From: Phallusia mammillata
Lineage: Eukaryota > Chordata > Ascidiacea > Phlebobranchia > Ascidiidae
DNA: 64,000 bases
NCBI GenBank assembly: GCA_003260075.1
Contig: QLIY01000338.1
Location: forward strand, 62,001 to 126,000
Direction: 5' to 3'
In this document: positions 1-12,667 of the stretch, piece by piece
How positions within the stretch are numbered: the first letter of the stretch is position 1
Layout: every line of letters begins with the position of its first letter
The notes under the pieces: generated by a model
Database searches by the model: none
Seen by the model: only the letters and a program-made list of their open reading frames with translations
What the model was told of the DNA's origin: nothing
Made by a program: the position numbers and the translations under genes

Positions 1-2566
1 TGCATCGATTGGAGTTTCCGTTGGAAAGTACCGGGGCTGTAACGTACAACGGAAGTTTGTATTACCAGAGAAGGAATTCCAGAAAGATTGTCAGGTTCGG
101 GTTTCATTCATAAACTCCGCAAGTTGCACTAACGCAGTAAATGAGACAAACCCTTATAGTAAAGTGACAAACACGAATATAACGGCGGCCCAAATACAGT
201 AAGCGTAAAAAACGATATGACTTATTGTTTAAACGTTGGCAAATGTTCATGCTATCATCAGTGATATGAGGGGCCATCAAGTGACAACGATTCGAAAATT
301 GGGTTTAAAAATTAGAATCGAACAGTTGATAATTTATTTTGTTAATGTCTTAACCTGTGGTTTTGTAGGCACTAAAGATGCCAGCTAGGCGAAATATTAT
401 ATTTCATGTAAAATCACTGACTGATTCTGTTACATGAAACATATTTTTGATTCTTGGTTATTTACATGGTAAATTGTGGATTCACGTTTGTGTCCTGTTT
501 TCTTTCACCAAGCGAAACAAACTCTAAAACTTAAAACAATTTCCGAATTCGGTTTTTCCCAACACGCATTTACATGTAACAGATAAGAATCCATCAACAA
601 CATTTGCTTCCACAGATTCGATCTGAGAACTCGTCGAACTGTTCGACAGCGTCAAGTTAAAAACGCAGGTTACCATGGAATGTTCGCTTACCAATATGGA
701 GGCTTTTCTGATATCGACCTCGCTGTAGATGAGACAGGGATATGGGTGATATACAGGTAGGTTGTGAGAGTCATTATACTGGACAATATCAAACCTTTCA
801 ACAGACAGTATGGTCATCGACGACCACTGTTTATGGGAATAAACAACTGAAAAATATTTTGGTGACATCACGAAAACGAAACTAGCACAAACTCGGTGTT
901 AAACTGTTGATGACAATTGTGGTTCAGAAATGTAGAAGGAACCGAAGGCTAAACAGTCTTTACAAATCAACAACAAAAAATCCAAAGCAAATGTGGACTT
1001 TAAACATTTGTGTGGAAATTAGAGTTGCTTGTATTTGGAAAAAATATACAGACTGATTATGTTTGAGGCAAACGCAAACTAGATACATTTGATCAACCAA
1101 ACAGTTTTATTTTACTTCTAGCACTCGCGCCAACAAAGGAAATATCGTTGTTTCAAAGTTGGACCCGAACACGTTGAAAATCATCAAAACCATCAGGACC
1201 AAGATTTTGGTGAGTGAGATCTAAAACCTTCATGTTAAACAACGTGTTGTGCCGGGATTCGAACCCGGGGTCTTCTGATCTTAGTTCAATCTGTTGTCAA
1301 CTTCGTTTGTATTCTGATCATATCAAACTCGCAGCCTCTTTTGTATTGACTTGATCATGTATGTAGTGATGTGCACAGTTCACTTAAAAAGTGCCCACAT
1401 TGTGATAAATATTAACGTTTTGAATTTTCGTTACTTGTTACCCGACGAAACGTTGCATGACTTGTTAATATTTCCCGATTGAACAAAAAAGCAAGTTTAT
1501 GTCTGTTTAGAATCCAAGTCAATCGTTCCCTGTTCCACATAAAAACCTATTTCAACACAGAAGGCAAAAATACTAGCACAGACTTTGAAAATCTGATCAA
1601 TCCATTTCAAACTATTGATCAAAAAACTGTTTCCAGCAAAATTTAAGACTTTTAAGACTATTTCTTCTGTTGCAGAAACGCTCGGTGGCCAACGCCTTCA
1701 TTAGTTGCCAGACTTTGTACACAGTGAGCGCTTACAACACTCCCAATGCTAAAATCAACTTTGCTGTGGATCTGAGAACGAGAAAAGTTACGAGACCCAA
1801 TATTCCTTTTGTCAACAGCTACCGGTAAGTGGCGCTATTGAACCTAAATTATTATGGGACGGGGTGCAAAATGAGAAGATGGAATCGCTTTAATAAAAAC
1901 TACATTAAACTTGTTCGGATTAGGCGAAGACAAAATTGCCCCGATTAGGTAAAGATCCGGTTTAACCGATACCAAATAGTTCAAGCCTCGCCCAATTTCA
2001 AATCATCTGTAGGGCCTACCTCAAGTATTGTTGTAATTAGGGGTAGATCCGGATTATTCAATCCGGTTAATCCGAGGTTTACTGTCTAAACCAAATATTC
2101 AACTAGTATGCAACCGTAACTCGCACGTGGCCAAGAATACTTTTGCTTGTTACAAAAAGCTATTTTTACAAAAATGCAAGCAATGTGTAACATCACAATA
2201 TAATACAAAGAGTCCGCCATTGAGCTGCCTGTTTATTGCAAGTCTATGTTTTATTCGATTTTCTGGACTCGGGCAGTTGGTGACCCTCAATTTAGTTAAA
2301 CCCATCGCGAACTCGAGGAGACACAAGCGACTGAGACAGGATTAGAACTCACAACCTTGTGAACACTGGGCATTGCGCTAGTTCGAAATTTACTTTTTGT
2401 TGACAGCCACACAGTGATGATCGACTACAACCCGCGTGATCGCTACATCTACGCATGGGACAATGGACGTCAGGTTCGATACAAAGCAACGCTCGATGCG
2501 ACTCTCGGGCCGGTAACGGAAATGCCGAACTTCCGGTCAAGATCCGCACGTACGACCCGGTCGTAA
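1..2566 (+). CDS. Olfactomedin-domain protein, C-terminal part (5' truncated by window)
   Basis: Five exons splice in frame with GT-AG introns: 1-94 (frame from base 3), 616-756, 1122-1209, 1676-1824 and 2407-2566 (stop TAA 2564-2566), giving 209 residues. The product reads as the second half of an olfactomedin beta-propeller: [17 protein letters not shown], then [48 protein letters not shown] and [17 protein letters not shown]. These are the family's typical blocks, including the AFI.C cysteine that normally pairs with an N-terminal cysteine and the IDYNP..R.LYAWDNG block near the end. Olfactomedin proteins are usually secreted or cell-surface adhesion and signalling proteins. Which one this is (noelin, gliomedin-like or other) cannot be told without the N-terminus. 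After the domain comes a short basic tail rich in R and S. The signal peptide and any coiled coil would lie upstream of the window. Confidence 0.9.
162..275 (+). repeat. Half copy of a TIR/MITE-like repeat in an olfactomedin intron
   Basis: The stretch runs from an 'ATAACGG..GCCCAAATA' block through 'GTAAAAAACGATATG', a 'GTTTAAACGTTGGCAAATG' block and 'CATCAGTGATATGA'. The same ordered blocks, in the opposite orientation, make up the 19021-19222 element. Only one end is clear here, so this looks like an old or partial copy. Confidence 0.5.
1245..1300 (-). repeat. tRNA-like B-box fragment (probable SINE relic)
   Basis: On the minus strand the sequence has a good Pol III B box within a perfect T-arm-like hairpin (CCGGG TTCGAAT CCCGG). 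No matching acceptor stem, D arm or A box is visible in the expected 73 nt, so it is not called a tRNA gene. It lies in an intron of the olfactomedin gene. Confidence 0.35.
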
Positions 2567-3917
2567 GGTGGCGATATAGATAAATTAGTCGGGTTAAAAC
2601 CGCGTTCGAATGAAGTTGAGGACGAAACCAATACGGTGGCTAACGGATGAGTTGTTGGATTGTGATTGGTTACATTCAGCCCTATGTTGTACATTTCACT
2701 GCCAGAAACCTGAACCTGAACTTTATATTTAAAACACCCATGGTGTCATGCACCGATGTTTGCAATCTGGAGTTTTTTTCGTTTTGCTGTTTGACGGTTC
2801 ACTAAAGTGGTGCAAAAAATACCAACAAGTTTTTGTTAAGATTGAATGTATTGAGTTTATTGTTTCAACTGACTTCGACTTCTATTTATTGCATTTGCCT
2901 TCTTAAGAAACGTGCGTTTCAATTTTTTTAGTCATGTGATATGTTGTGTGATTGTATTATTGCTGTTGTACCTGTTGTTATTGTTGTTGTTTTAGTATTG
3001 TCGTTTATTATTTTGACGAACCCTAATGTGCGATCTACGTTATATTGTTCGATTATCATTGTTTCGTGTTCTTTTTTTACTTATCGAGATGCTACTGACT
3101 ACCCGTTTCTGATGTTATTACAAACCGGGTCTAAAATGTTTTGATCACACAATTTAAGGTTTTTGCTCAGCAGTTCAGATTTCCGTCATCTTTCCAGAGA
3201 GAAATTTGAAGCCAACCCCAAACTGTTTTATCCTGCTTTTAATACCAACCTGTACCGACATGCTGGTTTTCATCTTCTTGCATGCTTGCTTAAATCACAG
3301 ACAGTTTGCAACCAGCCGGTGCCACAAAAAAATCGCAACCAACTTCACAATCAACAATCAATCTAAGATTTAAGATCACGCTTTAGTTTTCCTAATACTT
3401 TGATGAAAGTCACTTAAACGCATGAACATAAATACTGAATTACATGTCATTTTAAAACTTAAGCAGGTGTTGGTATTATCACAAGCAATCTGTACATCCG
3501 AACTAGTACAATATGTGTCCCCGATTATCCTTGCAAGCAACCTTAGCACACAGAGACCTCACTTTATCCACACGACAGCGTCGCTTGTATCAAGTACGCT
3601 ACGTTACAGTTGGTTCCCACGCTCAACAATGAATCGGGTAGACGTCAAAACACTACAAACTTTCACCTGATAAAATCCACCAAACAAGAACCATGGATAC
3701 AATGTCAGTAAGAGTAAGGCCATAAGATCACGTGCCACCTCTGTGTGACACGTTAAAGTGCTTGAGCTTAATTGTGGGAAACTTGCAAGTTGCAGCTTTG
3801 GTTTATATGTAAACGTTTCAGTGCTGAAAAAAGCATTAAGCCAATAAATGATAACCGTTTTAAACTAAAAGGTCTCATCAGTGCAGATGGTGATAGGGCA
3901 TAGACCATGTTGACAGA

Positions 3918-4151
3918 ATATGTACTGTCTGTAGCTTACTTAGCGTTAGTATCTGTTATCAGAAAGTAAAAAATTTTACGGTACACTTGACACCATTTTA
4001 GCATTGTAGTAATCTTGTTCAACGACACGGGGGGGGGGCAATATGCATTGTCTGTAGCTTACTTAGCGTTAGTGTCTGTTATCAGAAAGTAAAAATTTTT
4101 ACAGTACACTTGACACCATTTTAGCATTGTAGTAATCTTGTTCAACGACAC
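3918..4151. repeat. Near-identical 112-bp pair joined by G9
   Basis: Copy 1 (3918-4029) ends at nine G (4030-4038). Copy 2 (4040-4151) starts right after and repeats it with a few substitutions and one indel, then continues into unique sequence. The second copy has no G run at the equivalent point. Confidence 0.85.
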
Positions 4152-4700
4152 ACCCATCTGCATATTGACAACCGTTGCTAAGCATTTGTCACATGAGACG
4201 GAAAATTTGTTGCAACAAAATATCTGGTTCTGTCTTTTACGAGTGTTAATAAGTGATGTTAATTAAACCAAAATGACCGGGGCTTTTTGCAAAAAAAATA
4301 ACCGAACAAACATGCCAAATTGCTTCCAAACACCGAACATACTGTGTTTGTAAATGTAGCCTTTTTTGCACAAATTAATGGAAAATTCTGAATGTGGTAT
4401 AAAATCCTAGGATAAAGTCGCAATATTGAAGGAGCAGAAGCACGGCACTAAAAAATTCAAATTCATTTATTTTCCATCGATCATCGCAAGTAACTGAATT
4501 TGCATCGAAATATGTAGCAGAGGATCAATGTCACGATGCAAAATTATTTCACCAAACTGAATTACGAGATCCGATATCGAAACGACAGATCTGACGTCAC
4601 AAACACGTGACACCAGCTGGTTGGCGCCGGTTTGGCCGAGAGATGTGCGAATTAACACGATGTTATGACCTTGTATAGTCAAATAGACGAATGAGATAAC

Positions 4701-4911
4701 AATCTGTAAGGAGTGTAGTAGTACATAAATGGTTAGAACAGTTTAAAGCTGTTTTTGCTCGTTACGTTGTGTTTTAATTCGATTTATCGCAGAAAGAAAT
4801 GGGGGGGGGGGAATCTGTAAGGAGTGTAGTGGTACGTAAATGGTTAGAATAGTTTAAGGCTGATTTTGCTCGTTACGTTGTGTTTTAATTCGATTTATCG
4901 CAGAAAGAAAT
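4701..4911. repeat. Near-identical 100-bp pair joined by G11
   Basis: Copy 1 (4701-4800) is followed by 11 G (4801-4811), then copy 2 (4812-4911), which differs by only a few bases such as AGTAGTACAT against AGTGGTACGT. Confidence 0.85.
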
Positions 4912-4920
4912 TGTCAAAAG

Positions 4921-5307
4921 TAGCCTGTAGTCAAGACATTACGAGCTTGACTTAAAAATGACGGAATTTAAAAGGTGGTTTTCGCAAATGGCGTTTTTGC
5001 CAAGTACAAAAATGTTTAGAAGCTAACAAATACATAAGTTTTGTGCTGGAATTCACCAACACACAGTCTAATGCAACATCTAGTGCAACATTTTAACGGT
5101 TGCCCTACGGGGGGGGGGATAGCCTGTAGTCAAGACATTACGAGCTTGACTTAAAAAGGACGGAATTTAAAAGGTGGTTTTCGCAAATGGCGTTTTTGCC
5201 AATTACAAAAATGTTTAGAAGCTAACAAATGCATAAGTTTTGTGCTGGAATTCACCAATACACAGTCTAATGCAACATCTAGTGCAACATTTTAACGGTT
5301 GCCCTAC
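4921..5307. repeat. Near-identical 188-bp pair joined by G10
   Basis: Copy 1 (4921-5108) ends in GCCCTAC and is followed by 10 G. Copy 2 (5120-5307) has the same length with scattered substitutions and again ends in GCCCTAC, there followed by unique sequence. Confidence 0.85.
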
Positions 5308-6686
5308 AACGCAGTCAATAGCATATTGCTAAATTTGAAGATTGTGCAGACTTTTAGTGCAGTTGGTCGCTTTTGAGACAATGTTTTCAGTTATTCATAG
5401 CAGAAGGTTCAGTTCAGTAAATATTTCAGAGGGAGCCGAGCCAAGTTTAAACCCCAACCCCAGTAGCAAAGCGACCTGCCGTGTACCGATTTATCATCTC
5501 ATTAGTAATCTCGGCATTTCAATCAACATAGCTCAGGTTTTTCCTCAGACTCCGGCTTCTTATCATTGATGACCACAATCGCACGCCACCAACGCCTGTC
5601 TTCAATCAACAGAACCTGCCGACGACGCCCTAATGATAAATGCGGCTGGATGGAAAGCAGGGAATGTAAGTGGAGGATAACGTCGGGTATGTTGGGTATT
5701 TGTGGAATTAAACCGATATGTTTAAGAAGTAAATGTGACAGACAGAACTGTATGTCGGGCGGAGCTTCAGTGTCGGGTTCAAGTTAAAAAATATTGGTGT
5801 TGAACCAAATTTAAATTTTGCCACTATCGTCACATTTCACTCTTTTGATATTTATGTTCATACACACACAAAGCGTGTAAGTTTTGTCCCGAATATTTTT
5901 GAACATATTAAGATTTCTTCATTTCACACCGATACGTGTAATCGTATTAAGATTTTTAATTTTGTGGCCATGTTGCGTGCGTTGGTAACCATCGTTGCAA
6001 CGTGCTTTTGGCTTTCGCATTGAAGCCTTTCAGAAGTTCAGAGACAGTTAAAAAGAATAAAATTGATTTGCTGAGGTTTTCTGGTTTGTTTGGCAAAGTT
6101 TAAAGGCCAGAGTCAATTCTAAGGCTTTTCACAAGTTTTGAACCGATTTAAATAAGCTTAGTATCTAAGTTTTGGGGAAGTTAAATAACCTATGAGAAGT
6201 ATTTAAAACACAAAAATAACAAACCTTTAAAGCCCATCAGCTGGAATGAGGATGTGTTGCAAGCAAAGAAGTTTCAAGCGAAATATTTGTTGAACTTGTG
6301 TGATGTTCAGCTAATGATGCTTTTACGCTGAGCCCAGATTGTGTGATATCGACCGCTTACCACTGTCCCTGGCAGTCGTATGACATCGATCTAAACTGCC
6401 AAAAAACATGACGTGTAAACACAAAATATTCTGCATTTTTGGCAAATACTGAATATGAAAAACACATTTCAAAAGATACTTGGTTAATACAGCATGGTAA
6501 ACTTTGAAAAATTGAATTTTTATGTGTGTTTCACCAATTGATAGATTTGCGCTTGCCTTTAGATACCGAAGATGTCACAAATATACATATCTGGAGTGCA
6601 TAAGGATGAACAACTTGCTTTAAATATATTTCAGACTATTGGTTAAAATATTTTTTGGCAACAAAACAAATAAGAAGGAATATTTT

Positions 6687-6916
6687 GCACTGTTTTAGAT
6701 CTTAGACAGGTTGAGATAAGGACACATAGCTCACTGCATAATGACAAAGCGCATTGATTATGGTAAAAAGCTTCCACAAGAATCTATTGAATTACGGGGG
6801 GGGGGAGCATTGTTTTCGATCTTGGACAGGTTGAGATAAGGACACATAGCTCACTGCATAATGACAGAGCGCATTGATTATGGTAAAAAGCTTCCACAAG
6901 AATCTATTGAATTACG
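6687..6916. repeat. Near-identical 110-bp pair joined by G10
   Basis: Copy 1 (6687-6795) runs to GAATTAC, then 10 G (6796-6805), then copy 2 (6807-6916) with a few substitutions. Confidence 0.85.
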
Positions 6917-6998
6917 ATCGAGCCACTTCAATTTAGCTGCCACTATACGAGAACTTGATGGTGCAGCGCGGAGTTAAAGGTTTCAGCGGCATTTTAAC

Positions 6999-8690
6999 GC
7001 AGAGGGAAAATGGATTGCAGATGGCAATTGCGGGATCGTGTTTCAATTCGGGAATTTGAAAGGTTAGGAATCAACATGGGGTTGTACTTGATGTAAAAAC
7101 TTGTAGATAACTGGTTTATATTTTTGTGCTTTTGAAACAATGAAAAAGGCCTTCATTTTTTAATTGCATCGTGCCCAAATTATTGTGATTAGGCGTCACA
7201 ACATAATCTGCAGTTATATTTGTGGTATTTTATATCGCGAGAATGTTAAGTTGATCTGCAAATCTGAGTTTTATGTAGCAGGCAACATTACAGCAAAGTA
7301 ATTATCTAACTTATAACTTAACAACACAGCATTTCTTGGGGGGGGGGGAGAAAATGGATTGCAGATGGCAATTGCGGGATCAAGTGTGTTTCAATTCGGG
7401 AATTTGAAGGGTCATAAGAATCAACGTGGGGTTGTACTTGTAATAGAAACTTGTAAAAAGCCGGTTTATATTTTTGTGCTTTTGAAACAGGGGGGGGGGT
7501 TCTTCTTCCATGTTTGGTGAAGCAGCACAACGCGTTAGGGTCGCGGATAAGTTCAGTGAAAGTCAACATGGCTGTTGATTAAAGGTATTGTATACTCGCA
7601 ACATAATCCGCTTGTAAAATTGTGAATACATTCTGGAGTAACCGCTACCACAAACTTTACTGATATAACAATCTCTGTTTCATCCAATGTCATAGAGATC
7701 TACAAATGCGGTTCTGCCCAGTAAAATATAATACTTTGCCCATTTAAAGTCTGAATTGCAGACGAAAGTCAGTCTACGAACCAGATATGTGCAATCATCC
7801 AACGCAAAGTTAATACGCCTTTGCTTATTATCATGACAAGTGAGATATTTTGGTAAAAACGTTTGAATGGATGCGAAAGAATGGGGGGGGGGAAAAAGGG
7901 CTTCATTTTTCATTTGCATTCGTGCCAAAATGATTACGATTAGGCGTCATAACATAATCTGCAGTTATATTTGTGGTATTTTATATCGCGAGAATGTTAA
8001 GTTGATCTGTAAATCTTAGTTTTGTGTAGCAGGCAACATTGCAGCAAAGTAATTATCTAACTTATAACTTAACAACACAGCATTTCTTGGTTATACTTGA
8101 TCCTATACTTAAAAACCGTGTATTTACTAACGCGCTTCAAATGTACACGAGAATGTTGAATAGACCTGTAAATCACCATTTGTCATGTTTAATTCTGGTG
8201 GAACGGATTAGTGCAGCCTGTATGATGGAGTGGAAAGCAAGTTGAATAGGTGAGTCACGGTTAAGTTAGCAGACGTTTGTTAGTCAACGTTCTGGAATTT
8301 GTGGAAGTTCTTCTTCCATGTTTGGTGAAGCAGCACAACGTGTTAGGGTTGCGGATAAGTTACAATAAAACCAACTTAGCTGATGATTGAACGTATTGTA
8401 TACTCGAGACATAATCCGCTCGTAAAATTGTGAATACATTTTGAAGTAATCGCTATCACAAATTTACTGGTAAAACGAAAACAAACAATCTCTGGTTTAT
8501 CCAATTTTACATAGGTCTGTAAATACGATTCTTATACAAGACTGCAATCATTTATCGTTTGAATTGCAGACGAAAGGCAGTCTACGGACCAGATATGTGC
8601 AATCATCCAATGCAAAGTTAATACGCCTTTGCTTATTGTCAAGACAAGTGAGATATTTTGGTAAAAACGTTTGAATGGATGCGAAAGAAT
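6999..8690. repeat. Mosaic of four overlapping segments joined by three G runs
   Basis: Three G runs (7338-7348, 7490-7499, 7883-7892) separate four pieces. The piece 7349-7489 repeats about 6999-7140. The piece 7500-7882 repeats about 8307-8690. The piece starting at 7893 repeats from about 7143 and carries on through the region matching the end of the first piece. The order is therefore not a simple tandem repeat: short fragments sit out of order between overlapping longer ones, as expected of unmerged contigs. Confidence 0.75.
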
Positions 8691-9469
8691 CGTTTAAAAT
8701 CGCTGTTTAAACGCACAAACATGTTCATTGGTGTAGCTTTGTGGTAACATCAGGAATTATGTAACATGAAATTGTGTTGAAGAATACGAAACAAGCATCA
8801 AAAACGGAGTCCAGTTTGTTGGTTAGCAAACTCCATTGCAGATATTCTCAAACTTCTAGGGTTACGTGTTATCAGGCCATTAGACGCTTCGACTCACAAA
8901 CATTAGCTTCTATTTCCAGGCCCCGTTGTACATGTGCCAATCGGCGTTCGATTACTATTCACAAAAAGCGCGCGAGCATCTTAACCAGGTAACAGAGCAT
9001 TGTTACATCACAAGATGCTCGAGTTGTTATTTGTGCCCCGGGTTTGTTGAAAGATTCTATTACCCCGCGCGGCTCAGCCATCACGGTGGTAGAGAAACTG
9101 AATAAGGGGCCGCTCGATCGCGCATTGATCTCTTCTCACGTGATAGCACTGTGTGGATTAACCGTTGGTTGGATCAGGATTTCACTCCAGCCCGACTTCC
9201 AAGCGCTAATGGACGCAAAGTTGCGACGCATAAACATCGCACTGTACTGGAAACTTTAACAGTGTGTGAGGTATAGGAAGTGAAAGGGCCTGAATACGCA
9301 AAGTTCTGGCGGACAGTGTAGGATAATATATAAGGTAGAGATACGTTATGCTGGTTCATCGGTTGATTTTGTTACGGCTGGGGTTTTTACAATAGTTTTT
9401 TTGAATTTATGCAGACTTTAAAAGTTTTGCTAAACAAAATGTAAATTGGAAGTGCGAAAGCAGTTCCTG

Positions 9470-9650
9470 GTATACTTGTGCAATGTTGAATATTTTTACT
9501 ATATGTGAGTGAGCGAGGGAGGTTCAACGCAAGAGAACTTGAAAATGCGAGTTGGGGGGGGGGGGAGTACTTGTGCAATGTTGAATATTTTTACTATATG
9601 TAAGTGAGCGAGGGAGGTTCAACGCAAGAGAACTTGAAAATGCGAGTTGG
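9470..9650. repeat. Near-identical 84-bp pair joined by G12
   Basis: Copy 1 (about 9470-9553) and copy 2 (about 9566-9650) share the block from ACTTGTGCAATGTTG to GAAAATGCGAGTTGG. Twelve G lie at 9554-9565. Confidence 0.8.
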
Positions 9651-10324
9651 CTGCAATTCGTGAATTACTCAGGGCTCTTGTATATGAGGACATCGAAGAA
9701 CTTTCTTGCATATTTGCAATGAGTACAATGAAAAGAACTCATGTTCGCACTAAGCAGAGCTAATCGGGCTACAAGTGGTGATTTAGTACGGACGTTTTGC
9801 TGTCTTTGTGCAGAAATGAACTTGTTTTTGTAGTGTGATTGTTTACCTACTAAGTTTGCTGTCTGAAAAGTTTTTCTGTTCAGTCAAACGTTTTAGTTGT
9901 CGGGCAGTTTTTAGGCGATTTCTGTATGCAAGCTGCATTCGCTAATGAGGTTGCGTGTTTTGCTGTTAGAGGTTTAGCTTTTAGCTAATGGACGAGTTCT
10001 TGCGGTTTAGGTAATCGATGTTTCACGAAATTTGCTCAAAAACAGACGATGGAGTTGACAACTTGTAGTGGGAGTTTAACGTTGCTATAAATCGTGAAGT
10101 CTTTGCTTAACAGATGGAAATTATTTCGTGTTCGATTCCAGAAGTGCGTGGCTTGTGCTTGTTTAATCTTGATATGACTGTGGTCCAACCTAATGTGATC
10201 CATACTTTTATTGAGTGATATAATTTAGACCTTGGTCAGGTGATATAAAAGGAGTATTGCGTTATAAATCAAAACCGCCTTGTTGAAGAAGTATTAGTTA
10301 CTCTGACATGAGGTACGAGCTACG

Positions 10325-10425
10325 AGTTCACTGATGATGACATAGAAATTTGCCGAAACGGCATGTCCCTTTTTACGACAAAAGGCATGTCCCTTTTTAC
10401 GTTTGTTCTGGCCGTGTGTAAACCC
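10325..10425 (+). repeat. Diverged copy of the GCCGAAACG / CCTTTTTACG repeat
   Basis: The block has TGATGATGACAT, then TTTGCCGAAACG, then two tandem copies of GGCATGTCCCTTTTTACG and a final CTGGCCGT. The same blocks occur in one half of the element at 19021-19222. Overlapping open frames on both strands here are repeat-derived. Confidence 0.5.
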
Positions 10426-10939
10426 TGTATCAAGAAATATTGGTTGGACAGACATGAGGTACGTGATGTTGAATATTTACTGAAGGTTTTCAACCAGACA
10501 GAAACAAGCGGAGTAGATTTGCAATCTGTCGCGTTCATCACATCGGGACAATAAGCTTGTGTATGTTCAGGGCCGACCTCTTGTGTTTGCGGAACCTGTG
10601 TCTGACTTCGATGTAGACGTCTGCAGTTGGTTGATCAAGAGTTACGCGTTTGATAGGATTACAGAATGAAAGTTGCAGCCAGACAAGATATCTTATGCCT
10701 TGATGTCAGAGTGTTTATAAGCGATTGGTTTCATCAGTGTTTACGGTCTGAAATGTCTGTCTGCAGTTCGTTGCAAACAGAAGTTTGTATTTTGTTTCAA
10801 GTTTTGTTGTTATACCGTTGAATTGTGATCACAAATGTCCAATTCTTTCGGAAGGATTGAAACGAAAGCAAAGGTGGTAAATGAGATGTGTTTCAATCGA
10901 TGTTCATAATTGCTGTTTAAACTATTGTGTTTTACTGGT

Positions 10940-11092
10940 ACGTCGCATAAAGTGACATATACTACCGAATTGATTCGGTATCACGCTTTCAGTAGGCCTG
11001 GCGTACTATAATTTATATAAGAGTGCGTCGTGATTACTGGTCTGCATATAGACGCTTCACGACTGATCCCCGTATGAATTTTTGTTCATCAT
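10940..11092 (+). repeat. SINE-like dispersed repeat body, copy 1
   Basis: The block runs from GATTCGGTATCACGC through GGCCTGGCGTACTATAATTT, TCGTGATTACTGGTCTGCAT and CGCTTCACGACTGATCC to ATGAATTTTTGTTCAT. It matches the repeat at 23640-23770 and shares its first part with the B-box-bearing copy at 34760-34905. Confidence 0.55.
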
Positions 11093-11205
11093 TAATTGAT
11101 ATATATATGATGTATCCATGCGTCTGACGAAAACCCTTAGGTTTTAAATATTCCATAACAAGGTTTCAAATTCTCGACCTCTGGCGAATCCGCAAATCCG
11201 CAAGC

Positions 11206-11207
<2 letters not shown>

Positions 11208-11246
<39 letters not shown>
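11208..11246 (+). repeat. Homopolymer of 39 G
   Basis: There are thirty-nine consecutive G preceded by CCC. Unlike the short G runs, the flanks are not copies of each other. It is either a real G tract able to form G-quadruplexes or an assembly filler; sequence alone cannot tell which. Confidence 0.8.
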
Positions 11247-12420
11247 CGTAAAAACAATTTCGCCTGAGAAAAACACAAGCAAAAACCCAGACAAAGAATA
11301 AACATTCAGAACGTGCTGATCAGAGTTTCGATATTCAAGCACCTGCTCCTTAACAATAGCTGAGTCAATGTTTTTCCCTCACATGAACCCTCCAGAAAAT
11401 ACCCCCTCAGAGTTCTGTATGTTTGTTCCAACCATCGGGCGTTCGTGCGTGGTTCAACCATTCCATGATGGATGGCTTTCCGCGAAAGAATATTCAATAA
11501 GTCGCCGACCTCCAGACATTTCTGCTGAATCGGGAATCGAGCAGCGAATTCATTTCCCGACCAAACCAAGCCATGTTAGCAGTACGTGTATGGGATGGGT
11601 GGTTGGCTGTACAGTATGCGATCAAAATTCTTCAAGTCGCGAGTTCTTATACAGGGATGCGAGAGGTGTCGCAAATGGACACAAGGATTTTACATAAGGA
11701 TTAGGGATCAATCATTAGTTCCCAGGATATACAGTAGAAGGTGGGAAAACGTTTGTGATCGCAAAGTGATGCCAACAAGAATGCTCCTTTAAGGTTATCC
11801 AGTTTCTTTACTTTCATATTAAAATACGGAAGCAATATTTTGATATTTAATGGATAACCCCCCTTGCACAGTGCAGCGATGAGCAGTGGAGTCCAACATT
11901 GGTAGCTTACGTTCTTTGGTTGTAAGATGGAAACGGGCCACAGGCATTGTTACCCTATATATTGTTCCGTGATGCTCGCATTAAGTATGTCTCCGTCCTT
12001 TGGGCGGGTGCATTTTCACGTTGAAGAAGTCGAAAGGTTTTTGAAATGAGTTCTCTGCATTGTGTTTTCAAGCTTAGTTGACACTAGTATTGTTTGTTTT
12101 TTGTCCTTCCTGCGGACAGGTTACACAAAATTTGCAAACTTGCGAAACGTGAGAACCTTTCGAAAATGTTGTTGTTTGCACTTTGCATTAAAGACTTGGC
12201 AGTTAGATCGGGTTTCACAGCCATATCTATTTGCCATCTGTCGACACATTTAACTCTCTCAGAACCGGTTTGTGATTTGAACAGGGGAGATGGATAGGGG
12301 TCAAAAACAAGCCGAGTCAGTTTTCAAATATTAGGCCCGAATTAGCTTAGACCAAAAAGTTGTTAATTGCCAATTGAGATGACAACACAAATATGGCCGA
12401 GTTTGAACTCAGGCACGAAT

Positions 12421-12667
12421 CAAGCCCGCTGTTTAAACTTGGCCTGAATAGCTAAAACCAATACTTAAAACTATATGGCGTTTGGATGAAAAACACGACA
12501 GAAGAATGAAATGAAATAATTACCAACTACACTTTTAGGGGGGGGGGGCCAAGCCCGCTGTTTAAACTTGGCCTGAAAAGCTAAAACCAATACTTAAAAC
12601 TATATGGCGTTTGGATGATAAACACGACAGAAGAATGAAATGAAATAATTACCAACTACACTTTTAG
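12421..12667. repeat. Near-identical 117-bp pair joined by G11
   Basis: Copy 1 (12421-12537) ends in CTACACTTTTA, then 11 G (12538-12548), then copy 2 (about 12550-12667), nearly identical and continuing into unique sequence. Confidence 0.85.

Larger units (their letters stand above)
2567..9553. other. Intergenic DNA, no supported gene; G-run-joined duplicate segments
   Basis: All open frames here are short (under about 85 codons), on both strands, without recognisable domains. The notable content is a chain of near-identical segment pairs joined by runs of 10-12 G (listed separately), starting at 3918. A weak B-box-like sequence at about 2320-2345 may be an old SINE. No promoter or RNA gene was recognised. 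Confidence 0.6.

Noticed and set aside
524-871. 115-codon minus-strand frame
   Set aside because: It lies opposite a clear olfactomedin exon (616-756) on the plus strand.
1245-1320. tRNA gene at a TTCGAATCCCGG motif
   Set aside because: A T-arm-like hairpin is present but there is no matching acceptor stem, D arm or anticodon arm, so only a SINE-like relic is supported.
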